DNA of 64,000 nt from Erwinia pyrifoliae DSM 12163 (lineage in GTDB: Bacteria; Pseudomonadota; Gammaproteobacteria; Enterobacterales; Enterobacteriaceae), in NCBI RefSeq assembly GCF_000026985.1, contig NC_017390.1:2749884-2813883 (forward strand), read 5' to 3'. The translations under genes and the position numbers were made by a program. Each line of letters begins with the position of its first letter. Position 1 is the stretch's first letter. The notes under the pieces are model-generated. The model made no database searches and had not been told where the DNA came from. It was given only the letters and a program-made list of their open reading frames with translations. Positions 56,468 to 64,000 of the stretch are shown here, in pieces.

Positions 56468-58012
56468 TTACGCAAACCACACTTTTTCCGCTGCACGGTT
56501 ACCGCTCATCGTAAAGCCCGGAATGGCGACGAAGCCACGGATTTTACTGCTGGCCGCATCCAGGGCATCGGCATAAAGCGGGATGATTTCGCTGCCCTTC
56601 TCCACCAGCATCACCTGAATATCATGGTATATCTGGCGGCGTTTCTGTTCATCCTGTTCAGCGCGCGCAGCTTTGACCAGCCGATCAAATGCCGGCTCTT
56701 TCCACTGCGACTCGTTCCAAGGCGCGTTGCTGGTAAATACCAGCGACAGCAGCGCATCCGCCGTCGGGCGCAGCGCCCAGTTGGAGGAAACAAAGGGCTT
56801 CTTCATCCAGACGTTATCCCAGAACGCATCATCCGGCACACGTTCCACCTGCAGCGGAATATCAGCTCTTGCGGCAGAGTTCTGGAACAGCTGACCCGCA
56901 TCCACCGCGCCAGGGAAGCCAGCTTCGGCAACTGACAGCACCAGTGGCCCGCCAAAGCCGCTTTTCTGCCAGTGATATTTGGCTTTTTCCGGGTCATAAG
57001 GACGCTGCGGAATATCCTTAGCGTAATAGGGGCTGGACGGGAAAATCGGGTTGTCATTGGCCACGCTGCCGTAGCCGCTAAGAACGGTGTTTATGATCTG
57101 CTGACGATCGATGGCGTATTTCAGCGCGAGACGCCCGTCCAGGGTGTTGAAGGGTGCTGCATGAGCAAGGCCAGGGAAGGTAAAAATCTGACTGTCGCGC
57201 GAGCGCAACAGCTGGATGCCTGGCATCCTTTTTAGCCGATCGACAATACGAGGATTAACGCGGTTTATCAGATGTGCAGAACCACTGGCCAGCGCAGCAA
57301 CACGAGCCGTGGAGTCATTCATCGCCAACGTTTCAACAGAATCAACATGACCGCGAGCCGGATTCCAGTGATGAGGATTACGCTTCACCAGCGTACGCAC
57401 GCCGGGCTTGAAGTTTTCAAGAATAAACGCGCCTGTACCAATGCCTTTATCGAAGCTTTCGTTTTCGGCAGTGATAACGAAATGCACGTCGCTTAACAGC
57501 GCAATAAACTCAACATTTGGCTCTTTCAGCTTGATGATAACCTGATTTGGCGTAGCGGCTTCCAGCGATGTCACCGGCTCCAGATAGCCCTTGACCGAAG
57601 AGCTGGATTTCTCATCACGATGATGATTAAGCGAATAAACCACATCTTTGGCACTCAAAGTGCGACCATCATGGAACTGTACGCCCTGACGGATATTAAG
57701 CAGCCAGGTTTTACTGCCGTCCCGGGCTTCCCAGCTTTCCGCCAACGAAGGCACGATTTTGCCCTGCTCGTCTATTTCTACCAGGCCGTTAAACAACTGC
57801 GAACCGACGAAGTACATGTAGGATTCAAACCAGAATGCCGGATCAAGCCGATCGGTACTGGACGCATTATCGATGCCTACAATCAGATGGCCGCCTTTTT
57901 TAGCGGTCTCCGGCGTGGCTTCAGCCGCCCAAAGTGGTGATAAAGGCCAGCCGCCGCATGCAGCAGCAACAGAAAGTGCACCGGTGGTTTTGATAAAGTT
58001 GCGACGATTCAT
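56468..58012 (-). CDS. Tat-exported peptide-type solute-binding protein
   Basis: 514-residue SBP_bac_5 protein, the substrate receptor of the importer. The N-terminus MNRRNFIKTTGALSVAAAC has the Tat signature (RRNFIK), then a cleavage site near WA-AE. Body landmarks include GLVEIDEQGKIVPSLAESWE and LKYAIDRQQIINTVL. Tat export suggests it folds in the cytoplasm or binds a cofactor-like ligand. Substrate unknown; the homocysteine methyltransferase gene 52 bases upstream hints at a methionine-related compound. Confidence 0.88.
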   Translation of the reverse strand: MNRRNFIKTTGALSVAAACGGWPLSPLWAAEATPETAKKGGHLIVGIDNASSTDRLDPAFWFESYMYFVGSQLFNGLVEIDEQGKIVPSLAESWEARDGSKTWLLNIRQGVQFHDGRTLSAKDVVYSLNHHRDEKSSSSVKGYLEPVTSLEAATPNQVIIKLKEPNVEFIALLSDVHFVITAENESFDKGIGTGAFILENFKPGVRTLVKRNPHHWNPARGHVDSVETLAMNDSTARVAALASGSAHLINRVNPRIVDRLKRMPGIQLLRSRDSQIFTFPGLAHAAPFNTLDGRLALKYAIDRQQIINTVLSGYGSVANDNPIFPSSPYYAKDIPQRPYDPEKAKYHWQKSGFGGPLVLSVAEAGFPGAVDAGQLFQNSAARADIPLQVERVPDDAFWDNVWMKKPFVSSNWALRPTADALLSLVFTSNAPWNESQWKEPAFDRLVKAARAEQDEQKRRQIYHDIQVMLVEKGSEIIPLYADALDAASSKIRGFVAIPGFTMSGNRAAEKVWFA

Positions 58013-58064
58013 GATGTTGTTTTCCTGTTTTTATTTTTCCGCAATGCGGTTGGGGCGCTGGTGT

Positions 58065-58967
58065 TTATTTAAACGCGCTGGCCAGGCACTGGATATGTTC
58101 AGGGCCAATACCACAACATCCGCCGACCAGCGTAGCACCTGCCGCTACCCACTCGCGCGCCCAGCGCAAATAGCCTTCCGGGTGAGTATCCTGACGTAAA
58201 TCGCTCAGGCCTTCATTGGCTCCGCCTTCGTTGCTGCCGTGCTCGAACGCATTGGCGTAAACGCCAATCCCGGCCCCAGATCCAAGCCGACGCAGAGTTG
58301 CGGCCGCCTGCTGCACTGCCGATAGCATGACTTCCGGATTGCTGCAGTTAAACAGAATATGAGTTGCACCTGACTCCACCGCCAGCTCCACGGCGGCAGA
58401 AACGCTTTCACCCGAACGCAACCTACTGTCGCGTCGCGTCTTATCAGGGCCATCTTGCAGGCTGAACGACAGCCATAACGGCTGGGGCTGGTCTGCTACC
58501 GCTTGGTGAATCGCTACGGCTTCTGCCAGGGAACTGATGGTTTCACCCAGCCAGACATCTACGTAAGGAGCTTGTGCCGCTACCAGTACGCGATAGATCT
58601 TCAGCGCCTGTTGTGCATCAAACAGATCGGGTCGGTATGAACCCAGCGCCGGAGGCAAACTGCCCGCCACCTGCACCGGATGTGTGGCGGCATTGGCAGC
58701 CTGGCGCGCCAACTGACCGGCCAGTGCGGCCAGATGCTCACCATCAGCGTTAAAACGCGCTTCACCGATGTGGAAAGGGACGACCGCATAGCTGTTGGTA
58801 GTGATGGTGCCCGCTCCGGCAGAGATAAAGCTATCGTGAACCTCGCGTACCCTTTGCGGAGCCTCATACAGAGCCAGTGCAGACCACTCAGGCTGGCGGA
58901 AAGGTGCCCCTACTCTGGCAAGTTCACGCCCCATTCCACCGTCCAGGATCTTTATCTGCTGAGTCAT
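58065..58967 (-). CDS. mmuM: Homocysteine S-methyltransferase
   Basis: Zinc enzyme that makes methionine from homocysteine with S-methylmethionine or a similar methyl donor. 300 residues. N-terminal MTQQIKILDGGMGRELARVG; zinc-binding cysteines in LFNCSNPEVM and the Cys-Cys pair of VGGCCGIGPEHI. It leads the operon with an ABC importer, unlike E. coli mmuPM, where an APC permease supplies S-methylmethionine. Confidence 0.9.
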   Translation of the reverse strand: MTQQIKILDGGMGRELARVGAPFRQPEWSALALYEAPQRVREVHDSFISAGAGTITTNSYAVVPFHIGEARFNADGEHLAALAGQLARQAANAATHPVQVAGSLPPALGSYRPDLFDAQQALKIYRVLVAAQAPYVDVWLGETISSLAEAVAIHQAVADQPQPLWLSFSLQDGPDKTRRDSRLRSGESVSAAVELAVESGATHILFNCSNPEVMLSAVQQAAATLRRLGSGAGIGVYANAFEHGSNEGGANEGLSDLRQDTHPEGYLRWAREWVAAGATLVGGCCGIGPEHIQCLASAFK

Positions 58968-59099
58968 TGGCCTGCTTCCTTAGAGAAAATTCTTATGTCC
59001 ATGCTACATAAGGTGATGGCTACATGTCCAGACGTCTATAAGGTTAAATACCGGATAGTTTGGTTCAGGCGGGAAATTAACGGGTACACCCGCCAGGTT

Positions 59100-59456
59100 T
59101 CAGAAAAAGAGTTTTGCTAATCCCAGACCAAGGGCAAGCAACCCGAGCTGAGAAGTGGCAAACCATTTGATCTGTGCGGCGAGAGACTGGTGAAGCTCGC
59201 TACGCAGGCTCTCCATTTTACTGTCAAGCCGGAAGACATCTTCTTTGGTGGCATAATTAGACTTGATAACCCCCACATCGATCTTCAGGATGCCGACATC
59301 GTCTTTCAGCTTACCGACGTCTTCTTTCAACCGGTCGACATCAACTTTGAGCATGCCAACATCCATTTTAAGCATTCCGACGTCTGTTTTTAACACCCCT
59401 ACATCGGTCTGTAACAGGCCAATATGTCCTTCCAGTTTATCCATGCGGTTTTCCAT
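59100..59456 (-). CDS. Heptad-repeat coiled-coil membrane protein, 118 residues
   Basis: Residues about 10-70 are tandem seven-residue units close to DVGxLKx (LQTDVGVLKTDVGMLKMDVG and onwards), encoded by degenerate 21-bp repeats. A short non-repeat part follows (ATKEDVFRLDSKMESLRSELHQS), then a C-terminal membrane helix (QLGLLALGLGLAKLFF). It is most likely a coiled coil tethered to a membrane by its C-terminus. Repeat number may vary between strains. Function unknown. Confidence 0.75.
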   Translation of the reverse strand: MENRMDKLEGHIGLLQTDVGVLKTDVGMLKMDVGMLKVDVDRLKEDVGKLKDDVGILKIDVGVIKSNYATKEDVFRLDSKMESLRSELHQSLAAQIKWFATSQLGLLALGLGLAKLFF

Positions 59457-59714
59457 GTTCTGTCCTTAGCCCGGTTTATGTTTTTGCTCTGTTCATTCAG
59501 TCCGACGTGGGTAATCATAATTGAGGGAATGCCGGAGCAACAAGCCTGATGCTGACGATAATTTGCGCCCTGTGCCGTAAAAATGGGATGTAACAGCGTG
59601 CAAAATAACAGGCTGAAAAATAATGATAATGGAACGAGTAAGACGATCTCGTCGGCGGAATAAACCGTTGGGAAATGAGACATGCCGATGGCAGAAGCCA
59701 TCGGCCAGAGAGAA

Positions 59715-60146
59715 TCAGTGATGGCCTGACAGATTGCCGACGATGATCGCAGTAACCAGCCCCGTTGCAGCCGCAATCAGCACATAGTTGCCGTCAATAT
59801 AAGCCCAGTGCGCGCCGCGCGGTGGCTCTTCCAGACCACGGTCGCGCCAGTCATCAACGCGGTAACCGTCGCCGCGATAGCGCTGGGGAGCCGGGTGACC
59901 ACGGCGAAAATCATCGCCACGCCAGGTGAAATGAGTACGTTCTCCCGGATCTTCACGACTGCCGTATCCACGATCGTTGTGGCTGCGGACAGCACGTCGT
60001 TCGTCGCCACGATTATCGTGCTCACCCTGCTGCTGGTGCCAGGAGCGATCCGGGCCATCGCCCGGATCATGTGCATGCGAAAAGTTTGTAAAAAAAGCGC
60101 CTGCTGTGAAAATGCCAATCATTACTGACAGTGTTGTTTTTTTCAT
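59715..60146 (-). CDS. RcnB-family periplasmic protein
   Basis: The start at 60146 (MKKTTLSVMIGIFTAG) is chosen over 60167 because GAGGA lies upstream and it opens a signal peptide cleaved near SHA-HD. 143 residues. A His/Asp/Arg-rich middle (HDPGDGPDRSWHQQQGEHD) precedes the RcnB domain (YRVDDWRDRGLEEPPRGAHW). E. coli RcnB helps nickel and cobalt homeostasis with the RcnA pump; no rcnA or rcnR is in this window, so metal specificity is open. Confidence 0.85.
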   Translation of the reverse strand: MKKTTLSVMIGIFTAGAFFTNFSHAHDPGDGPDRSWHQQQGEHDNRGDERRAVRSHNDRGYGSREDPGERTHFTWRGDDFRRGHPAPQRYRGDGYRVDDWRDRGLEEPPRGAHWAYIDGNYVLIAAATGLVTAIIVGNLSGHH

Positions 60147-60316
60147 TTTGATATCCTCATTTAGCACACGGCCTGCAAACTGCCGCTACCTGACTATCGG
60201 GGATAGCACAACACTTCCCAATCTCTCCAACTCCTAAAGCAGGAGGATTAGCGCGTTTTTTTCACATCCTTAACCGTTTCCTGACTTAACCAGGACGTCG
60301 TTGCCTTAAACCGGAA

Positions 60317-60748
60317 TTAATTTTCCAGCTGGTAGTCGAGGGTGATTTCAGTATTCAGCAGTTTAGAGATTGGGCACCCTGCTTTCGCCTGCTGGATGAT
60401 CCCGTCAAAGGTGGATTTCTCAATCCCCGGCAATGCTATCTTGCTTTGCAACGCCACTTTGGTAATGGCAAAGCCACCATCCACTTTGTCCAGCGAGACA
60501 TCGGCGGTGGTATCAATACTTTCAGGCGTATGCCCGGCTTCACCCAGCATTAGCGAAAGCGCCATCGAAAAACAGGCTGCGTGCGCAGCGCCGATCAACT
60601 CTTCCGGGTTAGTTCCCGGTTTGCCTTCAAAGCGAGTATTGAATCCGTACGGCTGCTGGCTCAGCGCACCACTTTCGGTGGAAACCGTGCCTTTACCCTG
60701 CTTAATGTTGCCTTCCCAGTGTGCCTGCCCTTTCTTATGAATGGTCAT
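60317..60748 (-). CDS. osmC: OsmC-family organic hydroperoxide reductase
   Basis: Thiol peroxidase induced by osmotic stress. 143 residues. The two redox cysteines are in GAAHAACFSMALSLM and AKAGCPISKLL, and the conserved N-terminal Arg is in YGFNTRFEGKPGTNPEEL. GGAG lies before the ATG. Length and motifs match OsmC rather than Ohr. Confidence 0.93.
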   Translation of the reverse strand: MTIHKKGQAHWEGNIKQGKGTVSTESGALSQQPYGFNTRFEGKPGTNPEELIGAAHAACFSMALSLMLGEAGHTPESIDTTADVSLDKVDGGFAITKVALQSKIALPGIEKSTFDGIIQQAKAGCPISKLLNTEITLDYQLEN

Positions 60749-61024
60749 CGTTTTTCTCCGGTTGTTTAACGCCAGCTACCAGTATAGCCGCTGTATCAGA
60801 GTGCGCTGACCAGCGGGTCATTAAACAACCTGTCCATGCCGGATCGATGTAATAAGCAGCAAGCGCCAATGGCTGCATCACCTCAATATCACGGGGCATA
60901 AGGGTTGAGAGATCGGCTTGCGACGGTATTTTGCCAGCAAAAACAACTGAGCAACTGTAAGGCAATATACAGGATATGATAGACTGCGCTTTTCCCATTG
61001 ATGACGAACACAAGGTGATAAGGC

Positions 61025-61123
61025 GTGAATAAAAGAGCAATTGCCCCCGGACTTATCTTTTTAGCAGCGATGGCGTTTTTGTTCTGGTTTATCGCATCTG
61101 GCGCGGCAATGCCGGGGAACTGA
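61025..61123 (+). CDS. Putative single-pass membrane microprotein, 32 residues
   Basis: GTG-initiated frame, start MNKRAIAPGLIFLAAMAF and end GAAMPGN, with one hydrophobic helix of about 18 residues (GLIFLAAMAFLFWFIASG). AAGG lies upstream, close to the GTG, with a second AAGGTGAT a little further away. The basic N-terminus and short polar tail suit an N-in single-pass protein. No family recognised; it is convergent with the YmcF-like ORF. Confidence 0.5.
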   Translation: MNKRAIAPGLIFLAAMAFLFWFIASGAAMPGN

Positions 61124-61179
61124 GAGGTTAAAACTGAGGAGGATATCTACCATCGGCGACAGGCCGACGGCAATTGTTA

Positions 61180-61332
61180 TCAGCTGGCAAAAGCCTTATA
61201 ACTGACCATCATTTGAGCTTTACAGAAAATGCAGTTGGCACCGTGAGGATTTTTGGCAGTGATGTTGAAGACTGAGAAGCGGTACTGACATCCGTGACAA
61301 GACGGGCACTGATATTTGATATTTTGGATAAT
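61180..61332 (-). CDS. YmcF/YnfQ-like cold-shock zinc-ribbon microprotein, ATT start
   Basis: A 50-residue frame with two CxxC pairs: YQCPSC and NCIFCKAQ, with KNPHGA before the second. It resembles E. coli YmcF and YnfQ, cold-shock microproteins shown to start at ATT. Here too the frame has no ATG, GTG or TTG in reach; ATT at 61332 is preceded by AGG at 4-base spacing (AAGCAGGTTT then ATT). The gene is too short and unconventional for usual gene finders. Zinc binding is inferred from cysteines; the function is unknown. A region of about 335 bases upstream could hold a long cold-shock leader. Confidence 0.72.
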   Translation of the reverse strand: MIQNIKYQCPSCHGCQYRFSVFNITAKNPHGANCIFCKAQMMVSYKAFAS

Positions 61333-61668
61333 AAACCTGCTTATTTTTATAATACGAAAGCGAATGTTAACACAATTTCCATATTCTGTCAGTTTTATTC
61401 ACTGCAAGCCAATGCTCGATGTCGTGATATCCCGCTGATGCGAAAAAACTGCCTGCTCCGTGCCGTCAATAAAAGGCGCGTTGATTATGCTGATAACGGC
61501 TTTTGCAGCGGATCGGTTCAGGCCGCACTTTTCTTCAGCATGAGAAAATGATTTGGGTGATAGCAACACGCCGCCAGCCAACATGGAAAGCGCGAACGGC
61601 TTTAGCGATTTAGTTTTGCCCGAATTAAACAATTGTTTTATAGGCTGTGTTATACTCCGCGACGCTGT
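61333..61668. other. Region between the YmcF-like ORF and tRNA-Gly
   Basis: 336 bases that would form the leader and promoter of the minus-strand YmcF-like gene. A minus-strand frame around 61399-61620 has a signal-like stretch (ALSMLAGGVLLS) but no ribosome site, and its upstream part is the antisense of the tRNA, so it is not called. Confidence 0.4.
61651..61656 (+). promoter_or_regulatory. -10 element of the tRNA-Gly promoter
   Basis: TATACT, followed by a GC-rich discriminator (CCGCG) and 18 bases before the first tRNA base. The GC-rich discriminator is typical of stringently controlled stable RNA promoters. No good -35 element at normal spacing. Confidence 0.5.
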
Positions 61669-61742
61669 GCGGCCATCGTATAATGGTATTACCTCAGCTT
61701 CCCAAGCTGATGACGCGGGTTCGATTCCCGCTGGCCGCTCCA
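61669..61742 (+). tRNA. glyU: tRNA-Gly (CCC anticodon)
   Basis: A 74-nucleotide cloverleaf can be folded: acceptor GCGGCCA / TGGCCGC with discriminator T and encoded CCA, anticodon stem TCAGC / GCTGA around loop TTCCCAA, so the anticodon is CCC reading GGG, and a T arm GCGGG-TTCGATT-CCCGC. The body is closest to enterobacterial glycine tRNAs. It stands alone. Confidence 0.96.
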
Positions 61743-61771
61743 ACACCGCTCAATATCGTGGCATATTTTGT

Positions 61772-62068
61772 TCAGCTTTGGCTGGCCGCGTAGCTTTTCA
61801 CCTTGCCGTTAAGTAGTCTTATGGTCAGCGTCCTTCCTTGGGTGGTGCTCATTGCTTTTGCCTGGCTCCAGGTCCACATCAAAATACTTTGCCCCTGCGG
61901 AAAGGGCGTTTCTGAAGATGGCTGGCCAAATAAAGCTATCAGATCCTGCCTGGTCGTAACGTCATATTTTATCTGCGCCAATTTAGTATCATCAAAATTC
62001 TGCCCGACCGAAGCCGTACATGCACTTAACAATCCCCAAACCAGGCACAGCATGATTTTTTTATCCAT
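61772..62068 (-). CDS. BamE/SmpA-like small lipoprotein
   Basis: The start at 62068 (MDKKIMLCLVWGLLSAC) is favoured over 62077, with AGAG upstream; both are possible. A lipobox LLSAC gives a mature lipoprotein of about 80 residues with Thr at +2 (outer-membrane sorting). The body (LAQIKYDVTTRQDLIALFGQPSSE) has the SmpA/OmlA fold signature of BamE-like domains, often inhibitor- or chaperone-like. It ends 29 bases after the tRNA, on the opposite strand. Confidence 0.75.
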   Translation of the reverse strand: MDKKIMLCLVWGLLSACTASVGQNFDDTKLAQIKYDVTTRQDLIALFGQPSSETPFPQGQSILMWTWSQAKAMSTTQGRTLTIRLLNGKVKSYAASQS

Positions 62069-62077
62069 ATTTGGCAT

Positions 62078-62697
62078 CTCTGGCGATCGATTCGTTCAGG
62101 AGATGACTAAACTACAGCAAAAAACACACTCAGGATAGCCCCTGTTTTCTAATAACTATCATATGGTTATCATAATATCGTGCGGCAGGCGTGGCCTACC
62201 CTTTCTTCGCTGTGCAGTTTCTTGTGCTGAAAACGATTGACGCGATAAGCGAAGTTTTACGCGGCGCGCGGTAAACCGTGTTTATCAGCACCGGATTTTA
62301 GCTATGTATCACGAAAAGGGATTTACACTGTGGGCAAATTAAGGTCTGTTTTTTAGATATTTTAATGGTTAATTGCTTAGAGGTTCTATGACAAACAGGG
62401 CACCTGGCATCATGTGTGGTTTTGCCCATTTTAGCCAGCGCAAGATGGAAAAGAGACATGTTATTCGACCTTATTGGTGAACGAAATGCACCATAACACG
62501 ACTGATGTTTTTTTACTCAAATAAACGAAGTTCGGGGGAGATAACGATTTATCACGATGAATCTTCTTACAAGCTTTTGAAGCCCCGCCATGCTTGTCGG
62601 CCGCGGTCAGGTCGTTATGTTAGCCAATAGCTGAAGCAGGCGAAATGAGCAGCATTGGTTATAATACTTCTACCTTAACACCGATTACAGGTGATCT
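62078..62697. other. 620-base AT-rich region without a supported gene
   Basis: Lies between the lipoprotein and the 101-residue hypothetical gene. Nothing larger than short frames without ribosome sites is seen. Together with the tRNA and the IS remnant it looks like a variable segment. Confidence 0.45.
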
Positions 62698-63003
62698 ATG
62701 CTGTGGCTCGAACAAGGCCTCTATCTGAAAGTGCAGGAAATGGAAAATGGTCCGCGCCCACTTCCCTTACAGAGTGGATTTAGTAGCAACACAGCCTATC
62801 GTGCGTTGGGCTGCTTTAATCCATCAGAAACATCTGATTCTTACTATATCCTTTCGAACGACCGCGACGAAATCTGGTTTATCTGTAACCGGCATTTGCG
62901 CACCGTATGCTTAATTAATGAGAGTAATGACTTCAGGCTTCCGCTCGTGGCAACATCACAAACTTTCAAGACTGCTCTAAATGGCGCCAACAAGCCTAAC
63001 TGA
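62698..63003 (+). CDS. Hypothetical protein, 101 residues
   Basis: Soluble protein with no family I recognise. AGGT lies 5 bases before the ATG. Aromatic, mixed alpha/beta sequence (AYRALGCFNPSETSDSYYIL, DEIWFICNRHLRTVCL) with three Cys. No signal peptide or helix anchor. It is more AT-rich than the core genes and lies beside an IS remnant, suggesting accessory DNA. Confidence 0.6.
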   Translation: MLWLEQGLYLKVQEMENGPRPLPLQSGFSSNTAYRALGCFNPSETSDSYYILSNDRDEIWFICNRHLRTVCLINESNDFRLPLVATSQTFKTALNGANKPN

Positions 63004-63126
63004 ATCATTTTTCCGGCGGACAATGCGCCAGATATGCATAAAGTACAAGGCGCAGAACATTGTCAGGAACGCTGCGGAGGCCATTATATCGGCCGCCCGT
63101 CGTCGTGATCCTGACGACATAGCCCG

Positions 63127-63387
63127 TTATCCCTTATTGGCTTCAGGCACTATTTCCACCAAAACCAGCGGACACTTTTTTACTTTACAGGCTTGCAAGT
63201 AAGCCAGGGAACACACGGAACAGAGATCCTTCGCCTCAGAATGATATTGATATTCCATAAAGTAACGGAACTTCCCCCCGCAAGAATCTGTTCGCCAGAA
63301 ACGTTGAGGCTCTAAAATCTCATTAAGTTGCCTGAATGTCAGGGCAGAGGGGTTATGAAAACCGACTCTTACGCGATATGTTGTCAT
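63127..63387 (-). CDS. Hypothetical cysteine-rich protein, 86 residues
   Basis: Start at 63387 (MTTYRVRVGFHNPSALTF) is more plausible than 63411, whose first codons border the IS remnant; neither has a good ribosome site. C-terminal half is Cys-rich (CSVCSLAYLQACKVKKCP). It could be intact or a fragment cut off by the IS3 element. Family not recognised. Confidence 0.45.
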   Translation of the reverse strand: MTTYRVRVGFHNPSALTFRQLNEILEPQRFWRTDSCGGKFRYFMEYQYHSEAKDLCSVCSLAYLQACKVKKCPLVLVEIVPEANKG

Positions 63388-63439
63388 GGCACGATTATTT
63401 TCTAATGCCATGCCATAAGCAAAACGTTGTTGATACTCG

Positions 63440-63985
63440 CTGAGATAGGAAAAACCTTAAGCAGGCAGTATATACGGCGCACTCTTTTATGATCTCAAGC
63501 GTGACCCTGGCGGCGCAGAAGCTGGAACAGTTTGCTGAAGCCGTAACGCGGGTAACGTTCAGCTGCCTGCTGAAGTGCACTGATAACCGGTTCATCACGC
63601 AATATGTCGGGACGGTAATGATAAACCGTACGGCTCAGAGAAAAAGCCCGTCAGGCCCGCCTGACGCTGATAGAAAACGTCTGCACCACTTGCTTTATCA
63701 GCTCCCGCTTTTCTGATGGCTTCAGCGTTTTTTCGATCACATCTTTCAGCGCCCTGTTCTCAAGGCTCAGATCGGCGAACATCTGCTTCAGACGGCGTTT
63801 TTCATCTTCCCAATCTATGATCTTCTTGATGCCGCTGGCTCCATACCCCCGCATTTTGCTTTCCAGTTGTAGTCACTGGCTTCTGAAATTCCGGCTTCAC
63901 GGCACACATCCTTCACCGTTCTGCCAGCCTCCATAGACTTCAGAACAGCGATGTTCTGGTGTTCGGTAAAACGGGCTTTGCGCAT
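63440..63985 (-). pseudogene. Decayed IS3-family transposase (orfA plus 5' part of orfB)
   Basis: From ATG 63985 an IS3-type OrfA begins: MRKARFTEHQNIAVLKSMEA, with the helix-turn-helix VKDVCREAGISEASDYNWK. A lost base near 63840 moves the frame (56-codon ORF ends at 63815), and the other frame continues KKIIDWEDEKRRLKQMFADL and SLENRALKDVI. OrfB sequence follows (SLSRTVYHYRPD, RYPRYGFSKLFQLLRRQGHA, HKRVRRIYCLLK) but contains two stop codons where Cys and Trp are expected, then ends near 63440 before the DDE domain. The IS407-like subgroup fits best. The left end lies outside the window. Confidence 0.85.
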
Positions 63986-64000
63986 AGCGGTCTCCTCAGG

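Noticed and set aside
61399..61746. 115-codon minus-strand frame starting MLERPAGIEPASSA
   Set aside because: Its start is the antisense of tRNA-Gly, a common false gene. The rest has a signal-like stretch but no ribosome site or recognisable family.
62981..63202. 73-codon plus-strand frame overlapping the 101-residue gene
   Set aside because: No ribosome site, and its end overlaps the opposite-strand hypothetical gene; composition is not protein-like.
63395..63598. 67-codon minus-strand frame
   Set aside because: It is an out-of-frame reading of the IS3 OrfB remnant.
1..64000. CRISPR array or complete prophage
   Set aside because: No regularly spaced repeats, integrase, capsid or tail genes are seen.

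Overview
The window is chromosomal DNA from an enterobacterium, most likely Erwinia or a close relative in the Erwiniaceae. The evidence is gene order. One block (positions 1 to about 21700) follows the Escherichia coli lnt-gltIJKL-ybeL-leuS-lptE-holA-nadD-rsfS-rlmH-mrdA-mrdB-rlpA-dacA-ybeD-lipB-lipA-tatE-ybeM-cspE-pagP order almost gene for gene, but without cobC (nadD/rsfS) and crcB (ybeM/cspE). The species call is inference; no rRNA or other species marker is present.

Layout. 1-4664: 3' end of lnt, then the glutamate/aspartate ABC importer gltIJKL with a SroC-like sRNA and terminator between gltI and gltJ. 4832-19429: leucyl-tRNA synthetase, LPS assembly, DNA polymerase delta, NAD synthesis, ribosome silencing, the elongasome (PBP2, RodA, RlpA, PBP5), lipoate synthesis and TatE. 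19535-22600: deaminated-glutathione amidase, CspE, PagP and several microproteins, including a YohP homologue and a small zinc-ribbon protein. 22702-28840: a four-carbon sugar-acid (threonate/erythronate) catabolic operon, permease-OtnI-OtnC-OtnK-LtnD, with a divergent DeoR regulator and a repeated candidate operator. 29010-33104: small unknowns, an unknown membrane protein, and an oxidoreductase/LysR divergent pair. 34055-36934: a cyanide-insensitive-type bd quinol oxidase (cioAB) and a CsbD-like stress protein. 37073-44248: the arn operon for 4-amino-4-deoxy-L-arabinose modification of lipid A, in which arnE carries an internal deletion. 44818-50019: a flavin split-barrel protein, PQQ glucose dehydrogenase and a yncD-type TonB receptor broken by two one-base frameshifts. 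50462-52569: a small lipoprotein and an internalin-like leucine-rich-repeat protein. 53004-58967: an oligopeptide-type ABC importer followed by a homocysteine S-methyltransferase. 59100-61332: a heptad-repeat membrane protein, an RcnB-family protein, OsmC, and two microproteins, one a YmcF/YnfQ-like cold-shock protein with no ATG start. 61669-64000: tRNA-Gly(CCC), a BamE-like lipoprotein, unknown genes and a decayed IS3-family transposase.

How it fits together. The left third is housekeeping: envelope growth, lipoproteins and lipoate. The middle and right are accessory metabolic and envelope functions with signs of decay: arnE, yncD, a frame-broken small secreted ORF and the IS3 remnant. The most unusual content is at microprotein scale: a YohP homologue, two zinc-ribbon proteins with identical cysteine spacing (one apparently starting at ATT), and two single-pass ORFs. 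No CRISPR array, complete prophage or obvious biosynthetic cluster is visible.
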